Assembly (NCBI GenBank): GCA_964584935.1
Contig: CAZPBN010000020.1
Location: 1-48,416 of the forward strand
Source of the DNA: CAZPBN01 sp964584935
GTDB lineage: Bacteria > Acidobacteriota > Aminicenantia > Aminicenantales > Aminicenantaceae
Length of the DNA: 48,416 nucleotides
Reading direction: 5' to 3'
Shown: positions 23,210 through 32,138 of the stretch, in pieces
Layout: each line of letters opens with the position of its first letter
How positions within the stretch are numbered: position 1 is the stretch's first letter
Notes under the pieces: model-generated
Seen by the model: the letters and a program-made list of their open reading frames with translations, nothing else
What the model was told of the DNA's origin: nothing
The model's database searches: none
Program-made: the position numbers and the translations under genes

Positions 23210-23812
23210 CTATTCGAAATACTCAAACGCATCAATAACATCAAGATACACACCATCAAAACCAGCATCAAGGATTTTTATATGATTGGCATTGTGGTTA
23301 TAGGGCAAAGCTGGATAAGGAGGAATGCTGTCCAATTCTCGGTGATCAGCAGCAAAAGAAATGTATCCTTTGTCTTCATTCTTTCGATAGGATTCATCAA
23401 CATTGGCAATAGTCCAGCAGTAATCTGTAACCAGAACCTTGAGACCCTGGTCTTTGGCAATATTTAAAAAGGCAATCATAGTATCCCGTTCATCCGCAGG
23501 AGTGGCAACATTATCCGAATGATACCCATAGAACAGATCTTCTCTTCCCACTCCATCCAGAAAAAATATGTAGCTATAAGAAGGAGTTCCTGTTTCTTTG
23601 CCGTCTTCGGTTAAAAGCTCTTGTCCATTCTGAGGAATGATGAAAAAATTCTTATTAATGCTTTTAGTATAGTCACTGATTTGGATGACAAAATCACGCA
23701 TTTCCTGGCGATAATCGACTTCATTCTCATTGATACCGCAGGAGAAAAGAATCAGGATTAAACCAGCAAACAATAGAATAAAAGGCAATCCTTTTTTCGA
23801 TGGTTTCTTCAT
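23210..23812 (-). pseudogene. scrambled GH114/TM1410-like lipoprotein
   Basis: The 200-residue product has a lipoprotein signal (Cys25 in 'LILILFSCG') and text of the TM1410/GH114 family, TIM-barrel proteins related to endo-alpha-1,4-polygalactosaminidase. As I recall the family, 'AGFDGVYLDVIDAFEYFE' precedes 'VDYRQEMRDFVIQIS', 'NFFIIPQNGQELL', 'REDLFYGY', 'KVLVTDYC' and 'GYISFAADHRELDSIP'. Here the second half comes first and the 'GFDGVYLD' strand is the very C-terminus, while the barrel's first part is absent. The ends would join smoothly (FEYFE to NEVDYRQEM). This looks like a rearranged tandem duplicate with a deletion, so I treat it as a broken gene, although it has an intact frame. Confidence 0.65.
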
Positions 23813-23813
23813 C

Positions 23814-24035
23814 TTAGAATATCATCCTCATAAAGAGAAAAAGAAGCACCATATCCATTCTGTACACACCTGCCAGAATTTTCATAAAAGTGGATTTCCC
23901 TGCCCCATTTTCACCGCCCAGCGCTAAAACTTCACCTCTGTTGAGCCACAAGTGGACATCTGTTAATGCCTGGACACCTGGAAAGCCTTTATAAATCCCC
24001 TTGAGATACAAGAGAGGAGTGCTCTTTTCCTTCAT
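23814..24035 (-). pseudogene. truncated sugar ABC transporter ATP-binding protein
   Basis: The N-terminus of an RbsA/MglA-type ATPase: 'LLYLKGIYKGFPGVQALTDV', then 'LNRGEVLALGGENGAGKST' with an intact Walker A, then 'FMKILAGVYR'. After that the frame is lost. Continuing in another frame gives 'GASFSLYEDDILR', which fits the next stretch of such ATPases, and then a stop at the start of the next ORF. Only about 60-70 of the normal roughly 500 residues remain: no Q-loop, signature motif or Walker B. No permease or binding protein is adjacent. The ATG at 24035 is chosen over an upstream start with no family text. Confidence 0.85.
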
Positions 24036-24150
24036 AATGAATCGGTGATATCTTATCGCTATTATCCAAATATGTAAACACACATAAAAAAGAAGACTTT
24101 GCGATTTATATATTTGAATTTTCCTGACTATTATTTTAAAATAATGGCGA

Positions 24151-25416
24151 ATGGAAAAAATAAGAATATATGGTGACCCTCAGCTTCGGTTAAAGGGAAA
24201 AGTCAAAATCTGTGGAGCAAAAAACGCTGTTCTTCCTGCTATTTCTGCTTCGTTATTAACCAGCGAAAAAGTCCGCTTGAAAAATATTCCCCTGGTCAAA
24301 GATTTTTATACAATTTTAACCCTTATGAAAGAATTGGGAGCTGAATATAATATAAAAAAAAACTCCCTTACTGTTCAGGTAAAAAATATCTCTTCTTATG
24401 AAGCCTCCTATGAACTGGTCCGCGCCATGAGGGCGTCTATTCTTGTTTTAGGCCCCCTTTTAGCCCGTTATGGAAAAGCCATTGTGGCACTGCCCGGAGG
24501 ATGTGCCATTGGTTCACGCCCGATAGACCTTCATATTCACGGTTTAGAAAAAATGGGAGCCTCTATCAACCTTGAACACGGATATATTAAAGCCGAAGCC
24601 AAAAAACTCAAAGGGACTGAAATCGAATTTGAAAAAAAAACGGTGGGAGGAACAGAAAATCTCATTATGGCTGCAACTCTAGCCAAGGGAACGACCATTC
24701 TAAAAAACTGTGCCTTAGAACCGGAAATAGTGAATCTCTGTGACCTTCTAAAAAAAATGGGAGCGCAAATATCAGGAGAAGGCGAAGATACAATAACAAT
24801 TGATGGAGTCGAACAGCTTCATGGAGCTTCCCACAAAATCATCCCTGACCGCATAGAAGGGGGAACCTTTCTTGTCGCCAGTGCCTTAACCCAGGGGGAT
24901 ATTATTCTAACTGAAACGGAACCTGACCATCTCACTACGGTTATTGAAAGACTTGAATACTCCGGTGCAAAAATTGAAAAAATTAAAAAAAATACTCTCC
25001 GGGCCAAGGGAAGTCCTGAGATAAAACCACAGGATATCACCACATCTTCTTATCCCGGTTTCCCAACGGATATGCAGGCACAATTCATCCTCTTAATGAC
25101 TCAAGCTTCGGGAACTTCCATCATTTCCGAGACTATTTTTGACCGGAGATTTTCCCATATCAATGAGCTTCTCCGTTTGGGGGCGGATATCGATGTTCTC
25201 GGAGATAAAGCAATTGTGAAAGGAAAAACACCTTTTTCAGGAGCTGAAACCATAGCAACAGACTTGAGAGCTTCGGCATCCCTTATCCTCGCAGGATTGA
25301 TTGCCAAAGGAGTGACTATAATCAATGATATCGAACATCTGGATCGGGGATATGAAAAAATTGAAGACAAACTCAACTCCCTCGGAGCTCATATAGAAAG
25401 AATCAAAGAAAATTAA
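24151..25416 (+). CDS. murA: UDP-N-acetylglucosamine 1-carboxyvinyltransferase
   Basis: First committed enzyme of peptidoglycan synthesis, adding enolpyruvate from PEP to UDP-GlcNAc. Full length at 421 residues, with 'KICGAKNAVLPAISASLLT', the active-site loop 'LPGGCAIGSRPIDLHIHGLE' containing Cys118 (the residue fosfomycin alkylates), 'GGTENLIMAATLAKGTT', 'PDRIEGGTFLVASALTQGD' and 'TDLRASASLILAGL'. It starts a plus-strand run (HIT, UPF0173, NYN, DUF2520) that ends at a terminator at 27.84 kb. Confidence 0.97.
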   Translation: MEKIRIYGDPQLRLKGKVKICGAKNAVLPAISASLLTSEKVRLKNIPLVKDFYTILTLMKELGAEYNIKKNSLTVQVKNISSYEASYELVRAMRASILVLGPLLARYGKAIVALPGGCAIGSRPIDLHIHGLEKMGASINLEHGYIKAEAKKLKGTEIEFEKKTVGGTENLIMAATLAKGTTILKNCALEPEIVNLCDLLKKMGAQISGEGEDTITIDGVEQLHGASHKIIPDRIEGGTFLVASALTQGDIILTETEPDHLTTVIERLEYSGAKIEKIKKNTLRAKGSPEIKPQDITTSSYPGFPTDMQAQFILLMTQASGTSIISETIFDRRFSHINELLRLGADIDVLGDKAIVKGKTPFSGAETIATDLRASASLILAGLIAKGVTIINDIEHLDRGYEKIEDKLNSLGAHIERIKEN

Positions 25417-25426
25417 AAGGAGAATC

Positions 25427-25771
25427 ATGGAAAACTGCATTTTCTGTAAAATCATAAATAAAGAGATTCCCTCCAAAATTATCTATGAAGACGAAAAGAT
25501 TCTGGCATTTGAAGATATCAACCCTCAGGCACCCATACACATCTTGATCATTCCCAAAGAGCATTATGCTTCTCTTAACGAGATTCCAGAGAACAAAACC
25601 GAAATCATTGGTGCTATCTTTTCAAAAGCACGGGATATCGCTGAACAAAAAGGAATTACCCAAAAAGGTTATAGAATCGTATTGAACACAGGGAAAGATT
25701 CAGGGCAGGATGTTTTTCACATTCACTTTCATCTCCTTGCCGGCAGGAAAATGAACTGGCCCCCTGGATAA
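25427..25771 (+). CDS. HIT-family (HINT-like) nucleotide hydrolase
   Basis: A 114-residue histidine-triad protein of the HinT/PKCI branch, which hydrolyses nucleoside phosphoramidates and aminoacyl-AMP. It has the N-terminal zinc-type 'CIFCKIINKEIPSKIIYED', 'AFEDINPQAPIHILIIPKEH' and the catalytic triad His-x-His-x-His at residues 98-102 ('HIHFHLL'). A GGAG lies before the ATG. It is ten bases downstream of murA. Confidence 0.94.
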   Translation: MENCIFCKIINKEIPSKIIYEDEKILAFEDINPQAPIHILIIPKEHYASLNEIPENKTEIIGAIFSKARDIAEQKGITQKGYRIVLNTGKDSGQDVFHIHFHLLAGRKMNWPPG

Positions 25772-25827
25772 AAATAATAAAAATTATAATTAAAATAGAA
25801 TTTGAATAATTCGAAAGGAGGATAATT

Positions 25828-26481
25828 ATGGAAATAACCTGGTTGGGACATTCTGCTGTAAAAATCAAAGGTTCAAAAACAGTCTTTATCGATCCTTTTC
25901 TTTCCGGAAATCCTGTTGCCTCAATTCAACCTGATGAAATCACGGAAGCAGACGTGGTCATAGCCACCCATGATCACGGAGATCATTTAGGTGATTCCTT
26001 CCAAATCTGCAAAAAGACCGGAGCCACATTCTTTGGAATTCATGAAGTGGCTCTCTGTGCGGAAGAAGAAGGAATAACCACTGAAGGAATGGGAGTGGGA
26101 GGAACAGTTGAATCTCAAGGAGTTAAGGTCAATATGGTCAAAGCCATCCACTCATCAGATAAAGGAAATGCGGCAGGCGTGGTTCTCGAAATGGATGGAA
26201 AAACAATTTACCACGCCGGGGATACAGCCTTGACCTATGATATGAAGTTGATCGGAGAATTCTTCAATCCAGACCTTTCTTTTATTCCCATCGGTGACCG
26301 ATACACCATGGGAGCTCCTTCTGCAGCCAAAGCCGTTGAATTCACAAAGACAAAAAAAGTGATTCCAGTTCATTATGGAACATTCCCTATTCTCAAGTCT
26401 GATCCCACTGAATTCAAAGACAAGGTCGGTGATTTGGCTGAGGTGATCGTACTCAAACCAGGGGAATCGTATACTCTTTAA
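25828..26481 (+). CDS. UPF0173 metal-dependent hydrolase (metallo-beta-lactamase fold)
   Basis: A 217-residue UPF0173 protein. The dinuclear metal site motif is 'THDHGDHLGD' (His-x-His-x-Asp-His, about residues 49-58), with 'IYHAGDTALTYDMKLIG' and 'VIPVHYGTFPIL' supplying further ligands. A strong AAAGGAGG lies upstream of the start. The physiological substrate of the family is unknown. It is separated from the HIT gene by 56 bases. Confidence 0.92.
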   Translation: MEITWLGHSAVKIKGSKTVFIDPFLSGNPVASIQPDEITEADVVIATHDHGDHLGDSFQICKKTGATFFGIHEVALCAEEEGITTEGMGVGGTVESQGVKVNMVKAIHSSDKGNAAGVVLEMDGKTIYHAGDTALTYDMKLIGEFFNPDLSFIPIGDRYTMGAPSAAKAVEFTKTKKVIPVHYGTFPILKSDPTEFKDKVGDLAEVIVLKPGESYTL

Positions 26482-26507
26482 GAGAATCCGATTCACGCCT
26501 TTGTAAT

Positions 26508-26984
26508 GTGGCTTATCTAATTGATGGAAACAATCTACTGGGATATCTTTTTCCAGAAAACATAAGAGATCCTGAAAACAAGTATTCTCTTATATCTAAA
26601 CTTTCCATTTTTCAGAAATTAACAAAAACCAGAGTTATTCTTGTCTTTGACGGACCTCCGGACTTAAATATAAAAGATAAATATTTCAGGATCAAAAAAT
26701 TTTCTATCATCTACCCTCCTTTTCAGGAAAAAGCAGATGAGATAATCAAAGAAATCATATTGAAACAGACAGATCTCAGAAGATTTTTTGTGGTGAGCTC
26801 AGACCGGGAAATCAGAAACTTCGCACAAAAAAACAGGGCGAAAACTCTTAAATGCGATGAATTCCACAAGCAACTGAAAAAAGCACTCAAAGATTATAAA
26901 AAATTAAAAGAGAAAGAAAAAAATGTTGAATTTCCTTCATCCTTTGAAATTGAACAATGGCTAAAAATTTTTAAAAAAAAATGA
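26508..26984 (+). CDS. YacP-like NYN-domain ribonuclease
   Basis: A 158-residue NYN (PIN-like) protein. It shows 'YLIDGNNLLGYL' (first acidic residue), 'VILVFDGPPDLN' and 'FFVVSSDREIRNFAQKNRAK' (further Asp). In Bacillus the related YacP (Rae1) is a ribosome-associated mRNA endonuclease; the function here is inferred from the fold. The start is GTG at 26508, with a poor SD. Its stop overlaps the next ATG by four bases. Confidence 0.85.
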   Translation: MAYLIDGNNLLGYLFPENIRDPENKYSLISKLSIFQKLTKTRVILVFDGPPDLNIKDKYFRIKKFSIIYPPFQEKADEIIKEIILKQTDLRRFFVVSSDREIRNFAQKNRAKTLKCDEFHKQLKKALKDYKKLKEKEKNVEFPSSFEIEQWLKIFKKK

Positions 26985-27841
26985 AAAAAGTCTCAATAAT
27001 CGGAGCGGGCAAATTAGGGGCAAGCCTGGGAGCAGCCTTCTTCAAAAAAGGATACAGGATCAAAGCAATATCCTGCTGTCATTTATACTCGGCAAAAGAA
27101 AGCAGAAAAATTATTGGGGAAGGGTTAGAGTCCACGGATAACATCAAAACCGCTGAAGCAGGAGAGATTGTCGTGTTGTCTATTCCTGATGACCAAATCA
27201 AAAAAACAGCTGAAGAATTGGCTTCTTCATCAGTGACATGGCAAGATAAATTTATCTTTCACTGCAGCGGACTTCTCTCCTCAAAGATACTCTTGCCCTT
27301 AAAAAACAAAGGAGCTTTGACGGCTTCCATTCATCCCATTCAATCATTTCCCAAAAAACGCACACCTGTTGAACAATTCAAAAACATCTATTTTGGTATA
27401 GAAGGAAGTGAGAAAGCTCTTGAATCATCAAAGAAAATTATCTCAGACCTTGGGGGAAAATCAATCACCATTCAAACAGAAAACAAGCCTCTTTATCACA
27501 CAGCCTGTACTTTTGCTTCAAACTTATTCATTACCTTAATCAATACAGCTCAAACTCTTCTGAGCCAAAGCGGAATCGAGGAACAGGAAACTTTTCAAAT
27601 GATTCAGCCTCTTATACAAGGGACTTTAAACAATATGAGCCAGAGCCAATATGACTCTCCTCTGACCGGCCCCATCAACCGGGGGGATGTCAATACCATT
27701 AAACTCCATCTTAAAGCTCTTCAAACTAAGCCGGATTGTTTAAAAATCTATGTTGCTATGGCAAAACAGGCGTTGGAAATAACCAAAAAACAGAAAAAAC
27801 TACCCGATCACATCATCAAGGAAATTGAGAATCTTTTATGA
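26981..27841 (+). CDS. Rossmann-like / DUF2520 domain protein
   Basis: A 286-residue protein with an N-terminal NAD(P)-type Rossmann fold ('VSIIGAGKLGASLGAAFFKK', 'IVVLSIPDDQIKKTAEEL', 'FHCSGLLSSKIL') and a C-terminal helical DUF2520 domain ('YHTACTFASNLFITLINTAQ', 'GPINRGDVNTIKLHL'). It resembles F420/NADP-dependent and hydroxyacid-type dehydrogenases in layout, but no substrate is known. It overlaps the NYN gene by four bases and ends next to a terminator. Confidence 0.88.
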   Translation: MKKVSIIGAGKLGASLGAAFFKKGYRIKAISCCHLYSAKESRKIIGEGLESTDNIKTAEAGEIVVLSIPDDQIKKTAEELASSSVTWQDKFIFHCSGLLSSKILLPLKNKGALTASIHPIQSFPKKRTPVEQFKNIYFGIEGSEKALESSKKIISDLGGKSITIQTENKPLYHTACTFASNLFITLINTAQTLLSQSGIEEQETFQMIQPLIQGTLNNMSQSQYDSPLTGPINRGDVNTIKLHLKALQTKPDCLKIYVAMAKQALEITKKQKKLPDHIIKEIENLL

Positions 27842-27872
27842 GAATGTGAGAATTTTGACATTCTCTTTTTTT
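27840..27872 (+). terminator. rho-independent terminator of the murA-DUF2520 operon
   Basis: GAGAATGT (27840-27847) pairs with ACATTCTC (27858-27865), with a ten-base loop, directly followed by a run of seven T. The first stem bases overlap the stop codon of the DUF2520 gene. Confidence 0.85.
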
Positions 27873-27957
27873 CTTACTCTCTTTCGAATTATTTTGACTT
27901 GATAAGATAATTTCCTTTTTTATAGCGTCATTAAAAGAGATATCGAAAAAGATTTAA

Positions 27958-28038
27958 ATGAGCAAAAGTGAATTAGAATCTTATAAGCCTAGAAAAGGAA
28001 AAACTTATCCCATAGATTCCATATTGAATAGCAAATAA
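27958..28038 (+). CDS. possible 26-residue small protein
   Basis: An ATG at 27958 opens 26 codons of a hydrophilic peptide, 'SKSELESYKPRKGKTYPID...', ending in TAA at 28036-28038. The region around it is otherwise empty (27.87-28.12 kb). A weak purine-rich stretch precedes the ATG. It could be real or chance; the balanced charged composition is the only positive sign. Confidence 0.25.
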   Translation: MSKSELESYKPRKGKTYPIDSILNSK

Positions 28039-28121
28039 TCCAGTTTCTTTACAACCTGTAAATAATTTTAACAATTTTTTCCCTCCCTAACCCGGAATTC
28101 TTTTCTGAAAGAGATGTTCAT

Positions 28122-29060
28122 TCAGGATTCCGGAAGGAAGACAACTTCCTCTTCCAGGTCTATATGAAAATGTTCTCTCACTCTCTTCTTCAGTTCTTCT
28201 GCCAGATTAAGGACATCCCGTGCAGAGGCATTCTTATTGTTTATGATAAAATTGGCGTGTCCGGAATAAACAGCAGCTCCCCCAATTTTAAGACTTTTGG
28301 CTCCGACTTTATCTAAAAAATAAGCAGCTGGAATCATTTGTCCTTTCTCATTGACAGGATTTTTAAAATAGCTTCCTGCACAAGGAATATTTTCTGGAGG
28401 ATGTTTGTTTTTTCTTACTTTCAAATTCTTTTGAATCTGGGATGCAATCATTTTTTTTCCTTTTGTATGTAATTCAAAAACAGCGTTGAGCAACACGTGA
28501 TGGTCTTCTTTCAAACAGCTGAAGCGATAACGGAAGGAGAAAAAATCTCTATTGACTTTTTTTCTTTCATTATTTTTGTCGAAGATTTCCGCACTCCTGA
28601 GAAAATCCCCTATTTTCTGATTAAAAGCGCCTGCATTTGAAAATACAGCCCCTCCAACAGTGCCGGGTATTCCAGCTAAAAATTCAAATCCTCCGAGACC
28701 GGCATCGAGGGAGAATTGAACCAGATCATATAAATAAATGCCTGAGGAAGCTTTGATCAGGCACGAATCTTTTATAAGATTTATCTTCTGAGTCGAATTT
28801 TTAATAATAAGGCCTCTGAATCCTTTGTCATCAAAGAGAATATTATATCCTCCCCCAATAAGATAAAAACGAATGGAATAGTCCCGGGCACACTTAATAG
28901 ATAACAAAAGCTCTTTTGGAGAAGAAGCCTCAAAAAAAAAATCAGCCTGTCCGCCTATCTTGAAATTTGAATAATTTTTAAGAGAAACAGATCTTTGCAA
29001 AGGCTGTCCGACAGCCGAGGAAAAATAATCAGAGAAGTCTCTTTTTTCTTTCACATTCAC
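28122..29060 (-). CDS. murB: UDP-N-acetylenolpyruvoylglucosamine reductase
   Basis: The second MurNAc-branch enzyme, an FAD-dependent reductase that turns the MurA product into UDP-MurNAc. The FAD-binding region is seen in 'SNFKIGGQADFFFEASSPKE' and 'IGGGYNILFDDKGFRGLIIK', then 'GLGGFEFLAGIPGTVGGAVF' and 'NAGAFNQKIGDF'. The catalytic Ser region is 'PCAGSYFKNP' and the last catalytic Glu lies in 'IDLEEEVVFL'. It is 312 residues and faces murA's operon convergently. Confidence 0.94.
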   Translation of the reverse strand: MNVKEKRDFSDYFSSAVGQPLQRSVSLKNYSNFKIGGQADFFFEASSPKELLLSIKCARDYSIRFYLIGGGYNILFDDKGFRGLIIKNSTQKINLIKDSCLIKASSGIYLYDLVQFSLDAGLGGFEFLAGIPGTVGGAVFSNAGAFNQKIGDFLRSAEIFDKNNERKKVNRDFFSFRYRFSCLKEDHHVLLNAVFELHTKGKKMIASQIQKNLKVRKNKHPPENIPCAGSYFKNPVNEKGQMIPAAYFLDKVGAKSLKIGGAAVYSGHANFIINNKNASARDVLNLAEELKKRVREHFHIDLEEEVVFLPES

Positions 29061-29244
29061 AGCCCTATTCTATAATAATTAAGTCTCATTCGTCTATATT
29101 AGATTATTGGATGGAATTTATCTGAATTCTTAACTTCAGTATAAAGCTCTTTCCCTGCGTCCTGAAACATCAACAAGAGCGAATGAATTGCATTGGCACA
29201 TTATTTGCTGTAAAATAGATTTGTTGATAGAAGTAGCTATGTCA

Positions 29245-29273
29245 TTGACATTTTGACGAAACAAATATATTAT
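29245..29273 (+). promoter_or_regulatory. sigma-70 promoter of the 29.3 kb TPR gene
   Basis: Perfect TTGACA (29245-29250), 17-base spacer, TATTAT (29268-29273), about 26 bases before the ATG at 29299. Confidence 0.75.
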
Positions 29274-29298
29274 TCAAAAAATTTAAATGTGAGGTTCA

Positions 29299-30486
29299 AT
29301 GATGATTAAAAGACTATTCCTTAGCGTATTAATTATACTATTTTTGTTCACTTTACTATTCGGTCAAAACGAAACCGCAGAACAGGAATACATAAAGGCA
29401 ATGCAGGCAAAGTCGAATGAACAAAAAGCCCAACTATTAAAAGAATACATTTCCAAATACAAAGGAAAAGGAACAAAATACGAAAAGTTTGCTTTTGCCA
29501 ATCTCTGTTTAACCCCTTATAAAGGAAAAACTCCTCAGGAAACAATTGAGTATGGAGAACAAGCTCTTTCTCTAGGTGGACTGGATGATCTCACAAAAAT
29601 TCAAGTTCTCGTATCTGTTTCCGGTTTATACTCTCAATTAAATAAGAATCTAGACAGAGCAAAGAACTATGCAGCAGAAGTCATTCAAATAGCAAAAAAG
29701 AATAAAAACAGCAGCGAACCCATCACATCCATAAAGCATCTGGATAAAATGATCGGCATTGGATATTTCCTGCAAGGACAAGTCCTTGAAAAACAAAATT
29801 CCTGCATCCAGGCAGTTAATAATTATGAAACGGCTTACAAAATCCTTAAAGATATGAAAATCATCAACAATGTAAAAAATATGGGACTCAGCCTTTACAA
29901 AAACAAATCCTACAGAAGTGCAGAAAAAGCGTTCAAACTGTGTGCCTCAGTATTAAACGACTATGATAGTTACGTTTTCTATGCAAAATCTCTTTATAAA
30001 AATAGCAACAAGAATATGGCACTGAATTACTTTAAGAAAGCTTATTCCCAACAGAAAAAGGGAGATGTCGCTTTCAATATAGGAATGATCTTAGCTTCCA
30101 AAGCAAAATCAGATCCTTCTATTACCGATGAAGCTGTCAAACACTTACTTGAATCCAGTTTTCTCTCTAGCGCCAATTCCCAAAAAGCCAGGCAATATGC
30201 CAAATCACTCTATTTTAGTCAATATCCAGAATATAATGAAAATGTCAAAAAGCTTCAGGAAAGCAATGAAAGACTGGAAAAACTGACAGAAGAATTCAAT
30301 GAAAAATATTCAATTAAAAGTCAGGAAGAACTGACCCGTTCAGAAAAAATGCGAATGAGAACTCTTCAACTGGATATTGAATCAGAACAACAAATGATTG
30401 AAGAACTGAGAGCCGAACAAGAGGAAACTATTAAAAAATTCAACAGACTTGTGGAAGAAACAAAGCAGAGACTCAAAAAAGAGTAA
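29299..30486 (+). CDS. secreted TPR-like protein with C-terminal coiled coil
   Basis: A 395-residue protein with a signal peptide (hydrophobic about residues 5-22), then helical repeats of TPR type (e.g. 'AVNNYETAYKILKDMKIINN', 'YRSAEKAFKLCASVLNDYDS', 'NMALNYFKKAYSQQKKGDVA') and a C-terminal charged coiled coil (about residues 315-394, heavy in Glu, Lys, Arg, Gln). No enzymatic motif is seen. It is likely a periplasmic scaffold or protein-interaction module. It stands alone, with a strong promoter. Confidence 0.7.
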   Translation: MMIKRLFLSVLIILFLFTLLFGQNETAEQEYIKAMQAKSNEQKAQLLKEYISKYKGKGTKYEKFAFANLCLTPYKGKTPQETIEYGEQALSLGGLDDLTKIQVLVSVSGLYSQLNKNLDRAKNYAAEVIQIAKKNKNSSEPITSIKHLDKMIGIGYFLQGQVLEKQNSCIQAVNNYETAYKILKDMKIINNVKNMGLSLYKNKSYRSAEKAFKLCASVLNDYDSYVFYAKSLYKNSNKNMALNYFKKAYSQQKKGDVAFNIGMILASKAKSDPSITDEAVKHLLESSFLSSANSQKARQYAKSLYFSQYPEYNENVKKLQESNERLEKLTEEFNEKYSIKSQEELTRSEKMRMRTLQLDIESEQQMIEELRAEQEETIKKFNRLVEETKQRLKKE

Positions 30487-30594
30487 AATTTATATTTTAT
30501 AACCGTTTCCATTCATTCCTTCATTTAAACAGTTCTTAAAATCTTCATAAATAGATTAAGCAGTCATTCTGCTGTTGTTCCCCATAAATACAAA

Positions 30595-32028
30595 TCAGTT
30601 ATTCCTCCCAAAAAATATAAAAGAAAATATCTTTTTTAGACTACTTTTCTTTTCAGGTTTCCGGGAAATATCCAGCTCTTTCAGTGCCACAGGATGATCC
30701 GGATTAACGTCAAGAGCTGATTTGAATTGCCGCGCCGCTTTGACCATAAGTCCAGCTTTTTTGTATAACAGCCCCAGACCAACATAAGCTTCAGCATTCC
30801 AGGGATCAAGCTCTTTTGCTTTTATAAAATTTTCTTCAGCATTTTTATGAAATTCTGGATTTTTCGATTCTGCCAGAGCTAATAACAAATGATATTTTCC
30901 AACTTCGCTTTTTATTGATAGAGCCTCTTTCAAAAGTATTCGGGCGTCATCGTATTTTCCTCTGTCATAAAGTGACTTGGCTTGACGATACTTTGTCTCT
31001 GCTGTCTTAATATTATCTGTCCTCTCCCCTTTACGAATGATATTGATAGACAAATCATATTTGTTCTTGGATTGTTCAGAACTGAGAGTCCGGTAGGCTT
31101 TGGCAATCCTATCGAATAAAGACACTATTTTTTCTTTTTTTTCTGGTTGTAAATTCATCTCAAAAAGGTCCGGATGAAACTTTCGAGCCAGTTTGAAATA
31201 AGCATTCTTGACTTCTGAATGAGGAGCCATTTGGGTAACATTCAATATTTGATAATAGTTCATATCTCCAGTTTTATTAAAAAAATCCAGTGCCTCCTCG
31301 ACATTGGATTGATGAGAATCCGGCAAACCTTCTCTTTCCTTTTTTTCTTTCTCAGAAGACTCCTTATCATTCTTTAAATCAATCAATCCCAAGCAGTAAA
31401 AAAGGTAGATGCTTTTCCAGTACAACTCCTTCTCAAATCCGGAAGAATAGAAAAGAGAGTCGGCAGTGGAATTCCCGTCAATTTGATTATAAATTTTCCT
31501 TTCCTGGTCTGTTAGCTGAGTTAACAATTCATTTCTGCTGAAAATCGGGATTTTCCTGCTAAAAAAATCACTCAAGCAAGGATCAAAAGGCATCCCTCTT
31601 ATTCCGTCTTCAATCAGAGGAGGGATCTCTATTCTAGTTCCTAATTTTTGTTTTACGTATTCACTTCCTTCTTTAAATGAAAAAGTTCCTTGGAACAAAG
31701 GAAAAATATTAAAAATAATTCTTTTTATCTGATGTCTTAATCCCTCGTATAGATCTTTTTCCGTAATCAAACCATGTTCAATAAGAACTTTCCCGATTTC
31801 TTTTCCCGGTACAATATAATCATCAAGTTTCAATTGAAGTTTTCTTGAAAGTTTTCCCCGTTCGACTAATATTTCTCCGATTCTTTCTTCAGCTTGATTG
31901 GTCCGGGCAAACACCAAAGAGCCGTCAGCAAATAAAAAATATTTCTGTACCGGTTCAAAGTCAAAAGAAAGCAGTCCGCTTTTTCTATTAAAATAAATGT
32001 CACCGAGATAAAAGCCAATGTGTTCCAT
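30595..32028 (-). CDS. DUF4388 / J-domain / TPR fusion protein
   Basis: A 477-residue cytoplasmic protein with three parts. The N-terminus (about residues 1-125) contains DUF4388/GspE-N-like text ('GSLVFARTNQAEERIGEILV', 'LIEHGLITEKDLYEGLRHQI'). A J domain spans about 257-320 with an intact HPD at 285-287 ('LARKFHPDLFE'), so it should stimulate an Hsp70. TPR repeats fill about 340-455 ('FIKAKELDPWNAEAYVGLGL', 'AARQFKSALDVNPDHPVALK'). Similar fusions occur in Deltaproteobacteria, Acidobacteria and Aminicenantes and are tied to signalling or motility regulators, but the role is not known. Confidence 0.85.
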   Translation of the reverse strand: MEHIGFYLGDIYFNRKSGLLSFDFEPVQKYFLFADGSLVFARTNQAEERIGEILVERGKLSRKLQLKLDDYIVPGKEIGKVLIEHGLITEKDLYEGLRHQIKRIIFNIFPLFQGTFSFKEGSEYVKQKLGTRIEIPPLIEDGIRGMPFDPCLSDFFSRKIPIFSRNELLTQLTDQERKIYNQIDGNSTADSLFYSSGFEKELYWKSIYLFYCLGLIDLKNDKESSEKEKKEREGLPDSHQSNVEEALDFFNKTGDMNYYQILNVTQMAPHSEVKNAYFKLARKFHPDLFEMNLQPEKKEKIVSLFDRIAKAYRTLSSEQSKNKYDLSINIIRKGERTDNIKTAETKYRQAKSLYDRGKYDDARILLKEALSIKSEVGKYHLLLALAESKNPEFHKNAEENFIKAKELDPWNAEAYVGLGLLYKKAGLMVKAARQFKSALDVNPDHPVALKELDISRKPEKKSSLKKIFSFIFFGRNN

Positions 32029-32138
32029 CTTGATTTATACATTTATATCGCAAGACCGATGATTATTCAAATAATTTTATTACTTTCTTCTCCTTGCCAG
32101 AATTGAAAATGTGATGTTTTTATGATAATTATCTTTAT

